A stretch of DNA of 64,000 nucleotides, from assembly GCA_026400815.1 (NCBI GenBank), contig JAPLOI010000070.1:26799-90798 (forward strand), given 5' to 3'. The DNA is from Alphaproteobacteria bacterium (GTDB lineage: Bacteria; Pseudomonadota; Alphaproteobacteria; Acetobacterales; Acetobacteraceae). The translations under genes were made by a program, and so were the position numbers. The notes under the pieces are model-generated. The model searched no databases, was not told where the DNA came from, and saw only the letters and a program-made list of their open reading frames with translations. Of the stretch, positions 43,804 through 51,664 are shown piece by piece; the stretch's first letter is position 1; every line of letters starts with the position of its first letter.

Positions 43804-44154
43804 TCAGGACCCCGGGGTCCAGGCCTCGTAGTCGCCGGTGGCCTTGGCACGCTGGCCGCCCTGGTAGTCGTGGCCGGCAGGGCGGTAGCTTTGCGCGGTG
43901 CCGGTCAGGTTGGCCTGATGCGGCTTCTGCCAGGCGCGGCGGCTCTCCGGCAGGGCCTGGGCCGAGGTGTAGTGCAGCCAGGGATGCCATTCCGGCGGCA
44001 CCTTGGAGGCCTCTGCCGCGCCGGCGAAGATCACCCAGCGGCGGGCGCGCTCGCCGGGGCCTGCGCGCTTGTCCTCGTAATACGCGTTGCCGGCGGCATC
44101 GCGCCCGACAAGGCGGCCGTTGAACCAGGTGAAAAGTCGTGTGCCGATGGTCAT
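43804..44154 (-). CDS. NDUFA12 homologue, accessory subunit of respiratory complex I
   Basis: This is a 116-residue protein homologous to mitochondrial NDUFA12 (B17.2). Features are [21 protein letters not shown], the [11 protein letters not shown] motif characteristic of the family, and a terminal Y-x-x-W-x-P-G. It is an alphaproteobacterial supernumerary subunit on the matrix/cytosolic side of NADH:ubiquinone oxidoreductase. First gene of the ndufA12-mlaD-small protein-DUF2155 cluster, divergent from the NrdJ-like gene. Confidence 0.94.
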   Translation of the reverse strand: MTIGTRLFTWFNGRLVGRDAAGNAYYEDKRAGPGERARRWVIFAGAAEASKVPPEWHPWLHYTSAQALPESRRAWQKPHQANLTGTAQSYRPAGHDYQGGQRAKATGDYEAWTPGS

Positions 44155-44208
44155 GCCCCCGATATAGGCCTTTGCCGCGCGCGGGTCCAGTTGAACGCCG
44201 CCCGACTC

Positions 44209-44251
44209 TTATCCACAGGATTTTGTGGTTGACAGCCCCCGGGACCACAAG
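44209..44251 (+). promoter_or_regulatory. DnaA box and -35 element upstream of the NrdJ-like gene
   Basis: A consensus DnaA box TTATCCACA lies at 44209-44217, followed by an inverted, weaker one (TGTGGTTGA, 7 of 9 positions) at 44225-44233. A perfect TTGACA -35 is at 44229-44234, though the -10 is poor. A 7-bp inverted repeat TTGTGGT-N14-ACCACAA spans 44223-44250. All lie 45-90 bases upstream of the ATG at 44295. Confidence 0.5.
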
Positions 44252-44294
44252 ATGCGGCTTTCGGAGTCGCCGAGTCGGCGTTAGCATCCCGGCC

Positions 44295-45866
44295 ATGGAA
44301 CACGAGCGCCCCACCCTCTCCCCCCGAGGACCCACGCAGAAGGGCATCGCCGCCTGGCGCGCGGTGCGTATGCGCCGCAGCCTGGCGGCCCCGGACCCCG
44401 ACAGCGCGCCGCGCCAGGTGGCCCTGCCGGCCGCCTGGGAAGAGCGCGCCGCCGAAGCCTTGGCGGCACTCGCCAGCGGCGAAGGCTCCGTCAGTGCCTC
44501 CGCCGCCGCCGAGGCCTGGATCCGCCCGGTGGCCGACCGCGCACGCCGGGCCGGCCTGCAGGAAGACCGCACGCGTGACGACATCGGCGAGGGCCTGCAC
44601 ACCCTGCTGGTGGCGCGCCGCGGCACCGCCGGGGAAAGCGTGTGGCAGGGCCTGGCCACGCCGCGCCCGGGCTTCGTGCTCAACCTGCCAGCCTTCCACG
44701 ACGCCGAGCACGGCTTCGATGCGGAGGGCTTCGCCGCCGCCGCGCAGCAGGCCGTGGTGGCGCTGACCCTGGCGGTGCCGGGGGCGACCAAGCTGGCGGT
44801 TTCGATGCACGACCTCGCCGGCCTGCTGGCCCGCCTTGGCATCGCCTATGACAGCGCCGAGGCGCGCGGCATCGCCGGCAGCCTCGCCGCCCTGCTGGGT
44901 GCCGCCGCGGGCCTGGCCTCCGCCGAGATGGGCGCGCGCTTCGGCGCCCCGTTCCAGGCCGGCCCGGCCGCGCCGGCCCCGGAGGCCTGCGTGCTGCTGG
45001 GTCTCGCCGAGGCCGCCCGTGCCGCCCAGGCCCGCGCCGCCGAGAAGCCCGCCCGCCGGCATGAGGCCGTGACCGCGCTGGCGGCGCCCGATCTCGCCTG
45101 CGCCGTGCTGGGCGTGGAAACCGGCGGCATCGCGCCGGGCTTCTCCCCGCTGGACGATACCGGCGCCCTCACGGTGGCCGCCCGCGCGTGGTTGGCCTCG
45201 CGCGGCATGACGGCGGAGGCGGCACTTGCCAGCCTGCTCGCCGGCCGTTCGCCCTTCCCGGCCGCCGGTGTGCCCGCCCATGCCGCGATGCACGATGCCG
45301 TGGTGCCGTTCCTGGACGACGCCACCGCCCGCCCGGCCGCCGCGCCGCTCGCCGCCCCCGGTACGCGCCGCGACCTGCCGGCGCGCCGCGCCGGCTACAC
45401 CCAGAAGGCGGCCGTGGGCGGGCACAAGCTGTTCCTGCGCACCGGCGAATACGCCGATGGCAAGCTGGGCGAGATCTTCATCGGCCTGCACAAGGAGGGC
45501 GCTGCCTTCCGCGGCCTGATGGACAATTTCTCGGTGGCCATCAGCCTCGGCCTGCAGCACGGCGTGCCGCTGGAGGAGTTCGTGGAGGCCTTCACCTTCA
45601 CCCGCTTCGGGCCGTCCGGCACCGTGGAGGGCGACGCCGCCGTGGGCCGCGCCACCTCCTTGCTGGACTACGTGTTCCGCAACCTGGCAGTGAACTACCT
45701 GAACCGCACCGACATTGCCGAAGCCGAGATCGACGAGGATGCGGATACGGTGGGCGACGGCGCCCGCGACCGTGCCCCTCTGCTGCCCGGCTTGCTGCCG
45801 ACCGGCGAGGCGCGCGAAGATGGGCCGAGGCCGCGCCGCCGTGCGTTGCGTGTGGTCGGCAAATAA
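44295..45866 (+). CDS. NrdJ C-terminal-like protein without ribonucleotide reductase catalytic barrel
   Basis: This is a 523-residue protein. The last 150 residues ([33 protein letters not shown]) closely resemble the C-terminal TSCPD-type region of B12-dependent class II ribonucleotide reductases. The first 370 residues are Ala-rich and lack the thiyl-radical barrel, the catalytic cysteines and the substrate loops; full NrdJ is about 1200 residues. It is therefore either an accessory/regulatory paralogue or a degenerate reductase. It has a DnaA box upstream, unusual for a random gene and fitting a link to nucleotide supply. RidA follows 13 bases later. Confidence 0.78.
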   Translation: MEHERPTLSPRGPTQKGIAAWRAVRMRRSLAAPDPDSAPRQVALPAAWEERAAEALAALASGEGSVSASAAAEAWIRPVADRARRAGLQEDRTRDDIGEGLHTLLVARRGTAGESVWQGLATPRPGFVLNLPAFHDAEHGFDAEGFAAAAQQAVVALTLAVPGATKLAVSMHDLAGLLARLGIAYDSAEARGIAGSLAALLGAAAGLASAEMGARFGAPFQAGPAAPAPEACVLLGLAEAARAAQARAAEKPARRHEAVTALAAPDLACAVLGVETGGIAPGFSPLDDTGALTVAARAWLASRGMTAEAALASLLAGRSPFPAAGVPAHAAMHDAVVPFLDDATARPAAAPLAAPGTRRDLPARRAGYTQKAAVGGHKLFLRTGEYADGKLGEIFIGLHKEGAAFRGLMDNFSVAISLGLQHGVPLEEFVEAFTFTRFGPSGTVEGDAAVGRATSLLDYVFRNLAVNYLNRTDIAEAEIDEDADTVGDGARDRAPLLPGLLPTGEAREDGPRPRRRALRVVGK

Positions 45867-45879
45867 CCGGAGAAGTACG

Positions 45880-46347
45880 ATGGCTGGACGGATCGACGCG
45901 AAACTCGCCGAGCTCGGCATCACCCTGCCAGAGGCTGCCGCCCCCGTGGCCAACTACGTGCCCTTCGTGCGCACCGGCGACCTGGTGGTGATCTCCGGCC
46001 AGCTGCCTTTGGCCGATGGCAAGATCATCGCCCTGGGCAAGATCACCGAGGGCGTGAGCATCGAGCAGGGTGCCGCCGCGGCGCGGCAGTGCTTCATCAA
46101 CCTGCTCGCCCAGCTGAAGGTGGCCTGCGGTGGTGATCTGGATCGCGTGCAGCAGGTGGTGCGCCTGGGTGGCTTCATCGCAGCACCCGCCGCGTTCAGC
46201 CAGCATGCCGTGGTGATGAACGGCGCCAGCAATGTGGCGGTGGATGTGTTCGGCGATGCCGGGCGCCATGCGCGCACCACGATTGGCGTGCCCTCGCTGC
46301 CGCTGGATGCGGCGGTGGAGGTTGAGGGCATGTTCCGGATCGCATGA
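45880..46347 (+). CDS. RidA/YjgF-family protein
   Basis: This is a 155-residue member of the Rid family, which hydrolyses reactive enamine/imine intermediates released by PLP enzymes. It shows the L-V-V-I-S-G-Q-L-P strand, the A-A-R-Q-C-F-I-N-L-L-A-Q-L helix and V-Q-Q-V-V-R-L-G-G-F-I-A. The length and opening fit the longer YjgF-like subgroup (about 150 residues) rather than RidA proper, and the canonical C-R-A/V-x-V-E substrate arginine is replaced by a V-E-V-E-G-M ending, so catalytic activity is uncertain. A paired hairpin element follows 12 bases after the stop. Confidence 0.88.
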   Translation: MAGRIDAKLAELGITLPEAAAPVANYVPFVRTGDLVVISGQLPLADGKIIALGKITEGVSIEQGAAAARQCFINLLAQLKVACGGDLDRVQQVVRLGGFIAAPAAFSQHAVVMNGASNVAVDVFGDAGRHARTTIGVPSLPLDAAVEVEGMFRIA

Positions 46348-46359
46348 GGCAAGAAAGCA

Positions 46360-46475
46360 GTTCTTTTTTGAAAAAAAGAACCAAAAAACTTTTGTTCGTT
46401 TGCGTTCCGGGTGGTGGCACCGCCCGGGCCCAAATGAATGAAGTTTTTTTGCTTCTTTTTGTTCACAAAAAGAAG
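46360..46475. repeat. Paired AT-rich hairpin element, copy 3
   Basis: The left hairpin GTTCTTTTTT-GA-AAAAAAGAAC (46360-46382) and right hairpin CTTCTTTTTGT-TC-ACAAAAAGAAG (46452-46475) enclose a central G+C hairpin CCGGGTGGT-GGC-ACCGCCCGG (46407-46427). It lies 12 bases after the RidA stop and 14 bases before the GNAT start, so it sits between two genes in the same direction. Confidence 0.88.
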
Positions 46476-46489
46476 ACTCTTCCTTCCTG

Positions 46490-47623
46490 ATGGACCTTAC
46501 CCTCAGCCTCCACAAATCCATCGGCGAGATCCCCGCCGAGGACTGGCTTGCCTGCGCCGGGGCGGACAACCCCTTCGTGAGCCACGCCTTCCTTGCCGCC
46601 GTCGAGGAGAGTGGATCAGCCAACGCCCGCACCGGCTGGCTGCCGCAGCATGCCGTGCTGCGCGACGGGGCCGGCCGGGTGATGGCCTGCGCGCCGATGT
46701 ACGCCAAGAGCCACAGCTACGGCGAATACGTGTTCGACCATGGCTGGGCCAATGCGCTGGAACGCGCCGGCGGGCGCTACTATCCGAAGCTGCAGGTCGC
46801 CTCCCCGTTCAGCCCGGTTCCGGGCCGGCGCCTGCTGGTGCGGGACGACGTTCCGGTGTCGGTGCTGGCCGGCGCGCTGGAACAGGCGAACGCGGAGCTG
46901 GGCACTTCTGGCGTGCATGCCACCTTCTGCACCAAGCCGGAATGGGAGGCCCTGGGGGAGGCCGGCTGGCTGCAACGGCTGGGCATGCAGTTCCACTGGT
47001 ACAACCAGGGCTATGCCACGTTCGAGGATTTCCTGGCGGCGCTTTCCTCGCGCAAACGCAAATCCATTCGCCGCGAACGGCGCGACGCCAATGCGGCGGG
47101 GCTGGAATTCGTGACGCTCCGCGGGCCGGAGATCACCAGGCAGGACTGGGCGGCATTCTACGGCTTCTACGCCTCCACCGTGGATCGGAAATGGGGCAGC
47201 GCCTACCTCACGGAGGAATTCTTCCCGCTGCTGGGCGAGAAGCTGGGCGAGGCCGTGGTGCTGATGATGGCGCGCAGCGGCGGCACATGGGTGGCCGGCG
47301 CGCTGAACCTGGCCGGCGCCGATACGCTCTATGGCCGCAACTGGGGCTGCCGCGGCGAGTGGCCGTTCCTGCATTTCGAGCTGTGCTACTATCGCGCCAT
47401 CGATTTCGCCATCGAACACAAGTTGGCTCGCGTGGAAGCCGGGGCGCAGGGCGAACACAAGATCCAGCGCGGCTACGTGCCGAGCGAAACCTACTCCGCC
47501 CACTACATCGCCCATCCCGGCCTGCGCCGCGCGGTGGCTGAATTCCTGGTGGAGGAACGCGCGGAGCGGGCGGCACAGATGGAAGCGCTGGCCGAGTACG
47601 CGCCCTTTCGCGAAGCGGATTGA
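46490..47623 (+). CDS. GNAT/FemAB-like (DUF482) protein
   Basis: This is a 377-residue protein of the DUF482 / peptidogalycan-biosynthesis-related GNAT group. Conserved parts include D-N-P-F-V-S-H-A-F-L near residue 26, Y-A-K-S-H-S-Y-G-E-Y-V-F-D, the Y-Y-P-K-L-Q-V-A-S-P-F-S-P-V-P-G-R-R-L-L segment, R-K-R-K-S-I-R-R-E-R, and C-terminal Y-G-R-N-W-G-C plus E-A-G-A-Q-G-E-H-K. The family is thought to be acyl- or aminoacyl-transferases by fold, but no substrate is known. The start is directly after the hairpin element. A decayed ABC ATPase sits downstream in the same frame. Confidence 0.88.
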   Translation: MDLTLSLHKSIGEIPAEDWLACAGADNPFVSHAFLAAVEESGSANARTGWLPQHAVLRDGAGRVMACAPMYAKSHSYGEYVFDHGWANALERAGGRYYPKLQVASPFSPVPGRRLLVRDDVPVSVLAGALEQANAELGTSGVHATFCTKPEWEALGEAGWLQRLGMQFHWYNQGYATFEDFLAALSSRKRKSIRRERRDANAAGLEFVTLRGPEITRQDWAAFYGFYASTVDRKWGSAYLTEEFFPLLGEKLGEAVVLMMARSGGTWVAGALNLAGADTLYGRNWGCRGEWPFLHFELCYYRAIDFAIEHKLARVEAGAQGEHKIQRGYVPSETYSAHYIAHPGLRRAVAEFLVEERAERAAQMEALAEYAPFREAD

Positions 47624-47629
47624 TTCGCT

Positions 47630-47941
47630 CCAGCGTCTTGTGCGCCGCAGCGCAACGGCACCTTCAAGGCGGCGGACAACGTGGGCCTTGCCGTGGGGCA
47701 GGGCGAATTCGCTACCATCCCCCGCCCCTCCGGCTCCGGCAAGACCACGCTGCTGAGCCTGATTGCCGGCCTCAACCAGCCCACCACCGGCTGCATCCCG
47801 ATCGGTGGGCGGGACGTGACAAGCAGCAGCGCGCAGCAGAGCGTGGCCCTGGCGCGCGCCTTCGTGTTCGAGCCTGACATCCTGCTGCTCGATGAGCCCC
47901 TGGGCGCAGTCGATCGCAAGCTGCGCGAGACGATGCTGTAG
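47630..47941 (+). pseudogene. Remnant of an ABC transporter ATPase (nitrate/sulfonate type)
   Basis: The frame opens with [19 protein letters not shown] and continues through an altered Walker A ([11 protein letters not shown]). From G-G-R-D-V-T it jumps directly to [27 protein letters not shown], so the Q-loop and much of the helical domain, roughly 70 residues, are absent; the signature serine-glycine is degenerate. It stops at K-L-R-E-T-M-L. No start codon fits and it continues the frame of the upstream gene after its stop. This is a decayed gene with an internal deletion. Confidence 0.8.
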
Positions 47942-47996
47942 CGAAACCGCCACGCCGTTGTATGTTGCCAACAGGCAACGCAGCGGGGCATGGGGC

Positions 47997-50003
47997 GTGA
48001 TCGAACTCGACGTCGGCGCCTTCCTCGCGGGCGATGATGCGCCGCTGGTGGACCAGCTTGCCACCGACGCGATCCGCCATTTCCGCAGCAACGAGGCCGC
48101 CCAGTTGCGCGCCTGGGACGTCTCCTTGCGATGCCTGCGTACGGCGCTGGGCGATTGGCCCGTAGCCGCATCGTGGCGGCTGGTGCTGGAATTCCCGATG
48201 AAGCGCCTGGGCCGGCGCATCGATGCCGTGCTGGTCACCCCGCGCGCTATCCTGGTGCTGGAATTCAAGGCCGACGCCACCACCCTCACGCCCGCTGATC
48301 GGCGCCAGGTGGAAGACTACGCGCTGGACCTGCAGAATTTCCACGCCGGCAGCCGCAACCGGGTGATCGTGCCGATCCTGGTTGCCACCGCATCGCGGCC
48401 GGGGCCGGTGACGTGGCCGCTGGCCATCGGCGGTGTTGCCGGCGTGATCGATGCTGCCGCGACCACACTGCCCACGCTGCTGCGGGACCTTTGGGCGCGC
48501 CTGCCGGACAGCGCCATCGACGTGGCCGGATGGTCCGCCGCGCCCTATCGCCCGGTGCCGGGGATCGTCGATGCCGCGCGCACGCTCTACGCCCGCAACA
48601 GCGTGGCCGAGATCGCCGATGCCGGGGCGGAGGCGCGCAACCTGCGCGAGACCACGCAGACCATCCTCGCGGCCTGCCGCGACGCCCGCGCCGGGGGCCA
48701 CCACGTGGTGATCTTCGTTACCGGCACGCCCGGCGCCGGCAAGACGCTGTGCGGCCTGAACGTGGTGTTTGGCGCGGAGCGCGAGGCGCACGCCACCTTC
48801 CTCACCGGCAACCCCACCTTGGTGCATGTGCTGCGCGAGGCACTGGTGCGCGATGCCGTCGCTGCCGGGCAGGAGGCACGTGCCGCCCGCCAGCGCATGC
48901 GCGCCGCCATCCAGGCCCTGCCGCATTTCCGCGACCACCATATCGGCACGCCAGGCGAACGCCCCGCCGACCGCATCGCGGTGATCGACGAGGCCCAACG
49001 CTCCTGGTCGCAAGCCTACGCCGCCCGCGCCAGCGCCGACCGCCCGGTGCGCCTGACGGACAGCGAGCCCGGCCATTTGCTTGATATCATGGCCCGCCAC
49101 GCGGACTGGGCCGCCATGGTCTGCCTGATTGGCAACGGGCAGGAGATCCACACCGGTGAGGGCGGTCTGGCCGAATGGGGCGAGGCCCTGGCCGCCCGGC
49201 CGCATTGGCGGGTGCTCGCAGCACCCCAGGCGCTGCGGGATCCCGAACCCCGCCAGCGCCTGCCCGCCTTGCCCAGCCTGCGCACCGATGCCGCGCTGCA
49301 TCTCGATATCGCCATGCGTAGCATCCGCAACCCCGCCGCCGCTGCCTGGGCGGATGCCGTGGTGCGCGGCGAGGCCGAAGCGGCGCGCGCCATCGCCGGC
49401 CTCGGCCCCCTGCCCTTCCTGCTGGTGCGCGACCTGCCGGCGCTGCATGCCGCCCTGCGCGCCGAAGCCCGTGGCGAGCGCCGTGCCGGGCTGATCGGCA
49501 GCTCCGGCGCCAAGCGCCTGCGGGCGGAGGGGATGGGCGTGGAGTTGCCGCACATGGATGCCAACGCGGTGGCCCGCTGGTTCCTCGATCGCTGGCCGGA
49601 GGATGTGCGCGCCTCCGACGCGCTGGAGACGATGGCCACCGAATTCGCCTGCCAGGGGTTGGAGCTGGACGTGGCCGGGCTGTGCTGGGGCGGCGACCTC
49701 ATCCGCCTCGGCGCCACCTGGCAGGTGCGGGATTTCCGCGGCACCGATTGGCAGGTGGCGCGCGATGCGGATCGCCGCGCCAATCGCCTCAACACCTACC
49801 GCGTGCTGCTCACCCGCGCGCGCTATCGCACCATCATCTGGGTGCCGCGCGGCAGCGAAGCCGACCGCACCCGCAATCCCGCAGAGATGGACGCCATCGC
49901 CGCCTTCCTGCGCGACTGCGGCATCCCGTCCCTTGGGCCGGAATCAGAACGGCCCGGCGAGGTCTCCCCCGCCGGGCCGCTGGTTCAAACCCTGTTGGTC
50001 TAG
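47997..50003 (+). CDS. DUF2075 helicase-like ATPase with N-terminal PD-(D/E)xK-type nuclease domain
   Basis: This is a 668-residue protein (GTG start at 47997; the frame opens at 47892 inside the ABC remnant, and TTG at 47958 is possible). The N-terminal domain has the nuclease-like signature R-R-I-D-A-V-L-V (Asp76), then L-V-L-E-F-K (Glu89, Lys91) and Q-V-E-D-Y-A-L-D-L. The DUF2075 part has Walker A G-T-P-G-A-G-K-T (243-250), Walker B I-A-V-I-D-E-A-Q (327-334), a G-N-G-Q-E-I-H-T-G-E-G-G-L motif and a C-terminal N-T-Y-R-V-L-L-T-R-A-R arginine motif, as in UvrD-like SF1 helicases. A nucleic-acid-processing or defence role is plausible from architecture and its accessory setting. No partner gene is adjacent. 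Confidence 0.85.
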   Translation: MIELDVGAFLAGDDAPLVDQLATDAIRHFRSNEAAQLRAWDVSLRCLRTALGDWPVAASWRLVLEFPMKRLGRRIDAVLVTPRAILVLEFKADATTLTPADRRQVEDYALDLQNFHAGSRNRVIVPILVATASRPGPVTWPLAIGGVAGVIDAAATTLPTLLRDLWARLPDSAIDVAGWSAAPYRPVPGIVDAARTLYARNSVAEIADAGAEARNLRETTQTILAACRDARAGGHHVVIFVTGTPGAGKTLCGLNVVFGAEREAHATFLTGNPTLVHVLREALVRDAVAAGQEARAARQRMRAAIQALPHFRDHHIGTPGERPADRIAVIDEAQRSWSQAYAARASADRPVRLTDSEPGHLLDIMARHADWAAMVCLIGNGQEIHTGEGGLAEWGEALAARPHWRVLAAPQALRDPEPRQRLPALPSLRTDAALHLDIAMRSIRNPAAAAWADAVVRGEAEAARAIAGLGPLPFLLVRDLPALHAALRAEARGERRAGLIGSSGAKRLRAEGMGVELPHMDANAVARWFLDRWPEDVRASDALETMATEFACQGLELDVAGLCWGGDLIRLGATWQVRDFRGTDWQVARDADRRANRLNTYRVLLTRARYRTIIWVPRGSEADRTRNPAEMDAIAAFLRDCGIPSLGPESERPGEVSPAGPLVQTLLV

Positions 50004-50062
50004 CGCATGATCGTCGGAGGCGGAACGCCGCAGACGTGAATCATCCGCTCAAACAAGCACGA

Positions 50063-51589
50063 TTACTTCCACTTCGCCCAGAAGAAACGCGGCATCTCGT
50101 CCGGGAAGGCCTTGAAGTCGAGCTGCTTGTTGAGGCCGTACACGGTCACGTAGGTGCCGATCGGCAGCCAGTAGGCGCGCTCGGTGATCATCTTGATCGC
50201 CTTGGAGTAGTTGGCCTTGCGGGCCTCTGCATCCGCCGTGGCGCCGCCGGCGCGCAGGGCGGCCGTCAGCTCCTCGTCGCGTGCCAGGTCGTCCACGTTG
50301 TTCCAGAAGAAGTAGGGCATGATCGCGGACACGTCGTTGATCGAGTAGCTGCCCCAGGACGACATGTACATCGGCACCTCACCCTTCTGGATGCGGGCCT
50401 GCGCCGCCACGCCGGTCATGTTGGTGACCTTGGCGCGGATGCCCACGGCGGCGAGGTTGGCCTGCACCGCGCCGACCCAGGCGGTGAGCATGCCGGGGTT
50501 CACGAACTCAACCTCGAAGCCGTTCGGATAGCCGGCCTCGGACAGCAGCGCCTTCGCCTTGGCGGGGTTGTAGTCGTACTTCACCGCCGCGTCCTGGTCG
50601 CAGCCGAATTGGGTGTAGTAGCAGGGCGCATCCGGCACGCGGCTGCCGAAGCGGATCAAGTTCTTGGTGAAGGACTGCCGGTCGATCGCATGCCAGATCG
50701 CCTGGCGCACCTTGATGTTGGTCAGCGGGCCCTTGGGGTCGCTGCGCCCGGCGGCATCCAGCGACAGATGCGCAATGCGGAAGGCTTCCTGCGTCAGCGT
50801 GGCCGCGTTCGGCAGGGCGGCGATCTTCTCCACCAGGTCGGCCGGGTACTGCCAGATCCAATCCACCTGGCCGCCGATGATCGAGTTCACCATCAGGTTG
50901 GCGTCGGTCACCTGCTGGATCACCAGGCGCTTGATCGGCGCCTTGCCCTTGCCGCCGCCTTCGTAATAGCCCTCGTAGCGCTCCATCTCCACGGTGCGCC
51001 CGGCTTCCCACTTGGTGACGCGGTACGGACCGGAGCCGACGGGCTCCCGGTTGTACTGCTCCTTGCCCACGCGCTCGCGATAGGCCTGCGGATAGATCGG
51101 CGTGACGAAGGAGATGTATTCCAGCGCGGCCGGGAATGCCTGCTTCATCTTCAGCCGCACCGTCAGCGGGTCAATCGCCTCGATGCCCGCGATCCAGGTG
51201 AAGTTGCTGGGCACGGAGATGCCGCTGGCGGGATCGGTGATCAGCTTGATGGTGTACACCACGTCCGCCGCCGTCACCTTGTCGCCGTTATGGAAGGTGG
51301 CGTTGGGGCGCAGCTTGAATTCCAGCGTGGTCTCGTCGATCTGCGTCCAGCTCTCGGCCAGCAGCGGCTTCATGGTGAAGCCGTTGGGGTCGCGGAACAC
51401 CAGCCCGTCCCACGCGTGGTGCGCCAGGATCAGCCCGGTGCGCTGGCTGTTGTAGTACGGATCGATCTGCGTAACCGGGTCCATCCACATCGCGCGCAGC
51501 GTGTCGGCGGATTTCTGCGCCACCGCCGGCTGGGCGAACAGCGCGGCGGCGGTGGCCGCGGCTGCGGTGAGCAGGGAGCGGAACGTCAT
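50063..51589 (-). CDS. ABC transporter substrate-binding protein, family 5
   Basis: This is a 508-residue periplasmic solute-binding protein of the oligopeptide/nickel type (SBP_bac_5). The signal peptide ends A-Q-P-A-V-A, then Q near residue 25. Family motifs include L-A-E-S-W, F-K-L-R-P-N-A-T-F-H-N-G-D-K-V-T-A-A-D-V-V-Y, G-S-G-P-Y-R-V and V-R-Q-A-I-W-H-A-I-D-R. The start follows GGAGG. No cognate permease or ATPase gene is present; it lies downstream of the liv operon and a carboxylesterase, on the same strand, and may use components encoded elsewhere. Confidence 0.92.
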   Translation of the reverse strand: MTFRSLLTAAAATAAALFAQPAVAQKSADTLRAMWMDPVTQIDPYYNSQRTGLILAHHAWDGLVFRDPNGFTMKPLLAESWTQIDETTLEFKLRPNATFHNGDKVTAADVVYTIKLITDPASGISVPSNFTWIAGIEAIDPLTVRLKMKQAFPAALEYISFVTPIYPQAYRERVGKEQYNREPVGSGPYRVTKWEAGRTVEMERYEGYYEGGGKGKAPIKRLVIQQVTDANLMVNSIIGGQVDWIWQYPADLVEKIAALPNAATLTQEAFRIAHLSLDAAGRSDPKGPLTNIKVRQAIWHAIDRQSFTKNLIRFGSRVPDAPCYYTQFGCDQDAAVKYDYNPAKAKALLSEAGYPNGFEVEFVNPGMLTAWVGAVQANLAAVGIRAKVTNMTGVAAQARIQKGEVPMYMSSWGSYSINDVSAIMPYFFWNNVDDLARDEELTAALRAGGATADAEARKANYSKAIKMITERAYWLPIGTYVTVYGLNKQLDFKAFPDEMPRFFWAKWK

Positions 51590-51664
51590 CTGCAAGCCTC
51601 CAAGTCTTGTTGTTGGCACAGGCTAGGGCCGGTGCCGTCCCCCGCGCAACGGGGCTGTCATGAT

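Noticed and set aside
49950..49979. Hairpin CGGCCCGGCG / CGCCGGGCCG as a terminator
   Set aside because: It lies inside the last codons of the DUF2075 gene and has no T-tract, so I did not list it as a terminator, although it could slow transcription.
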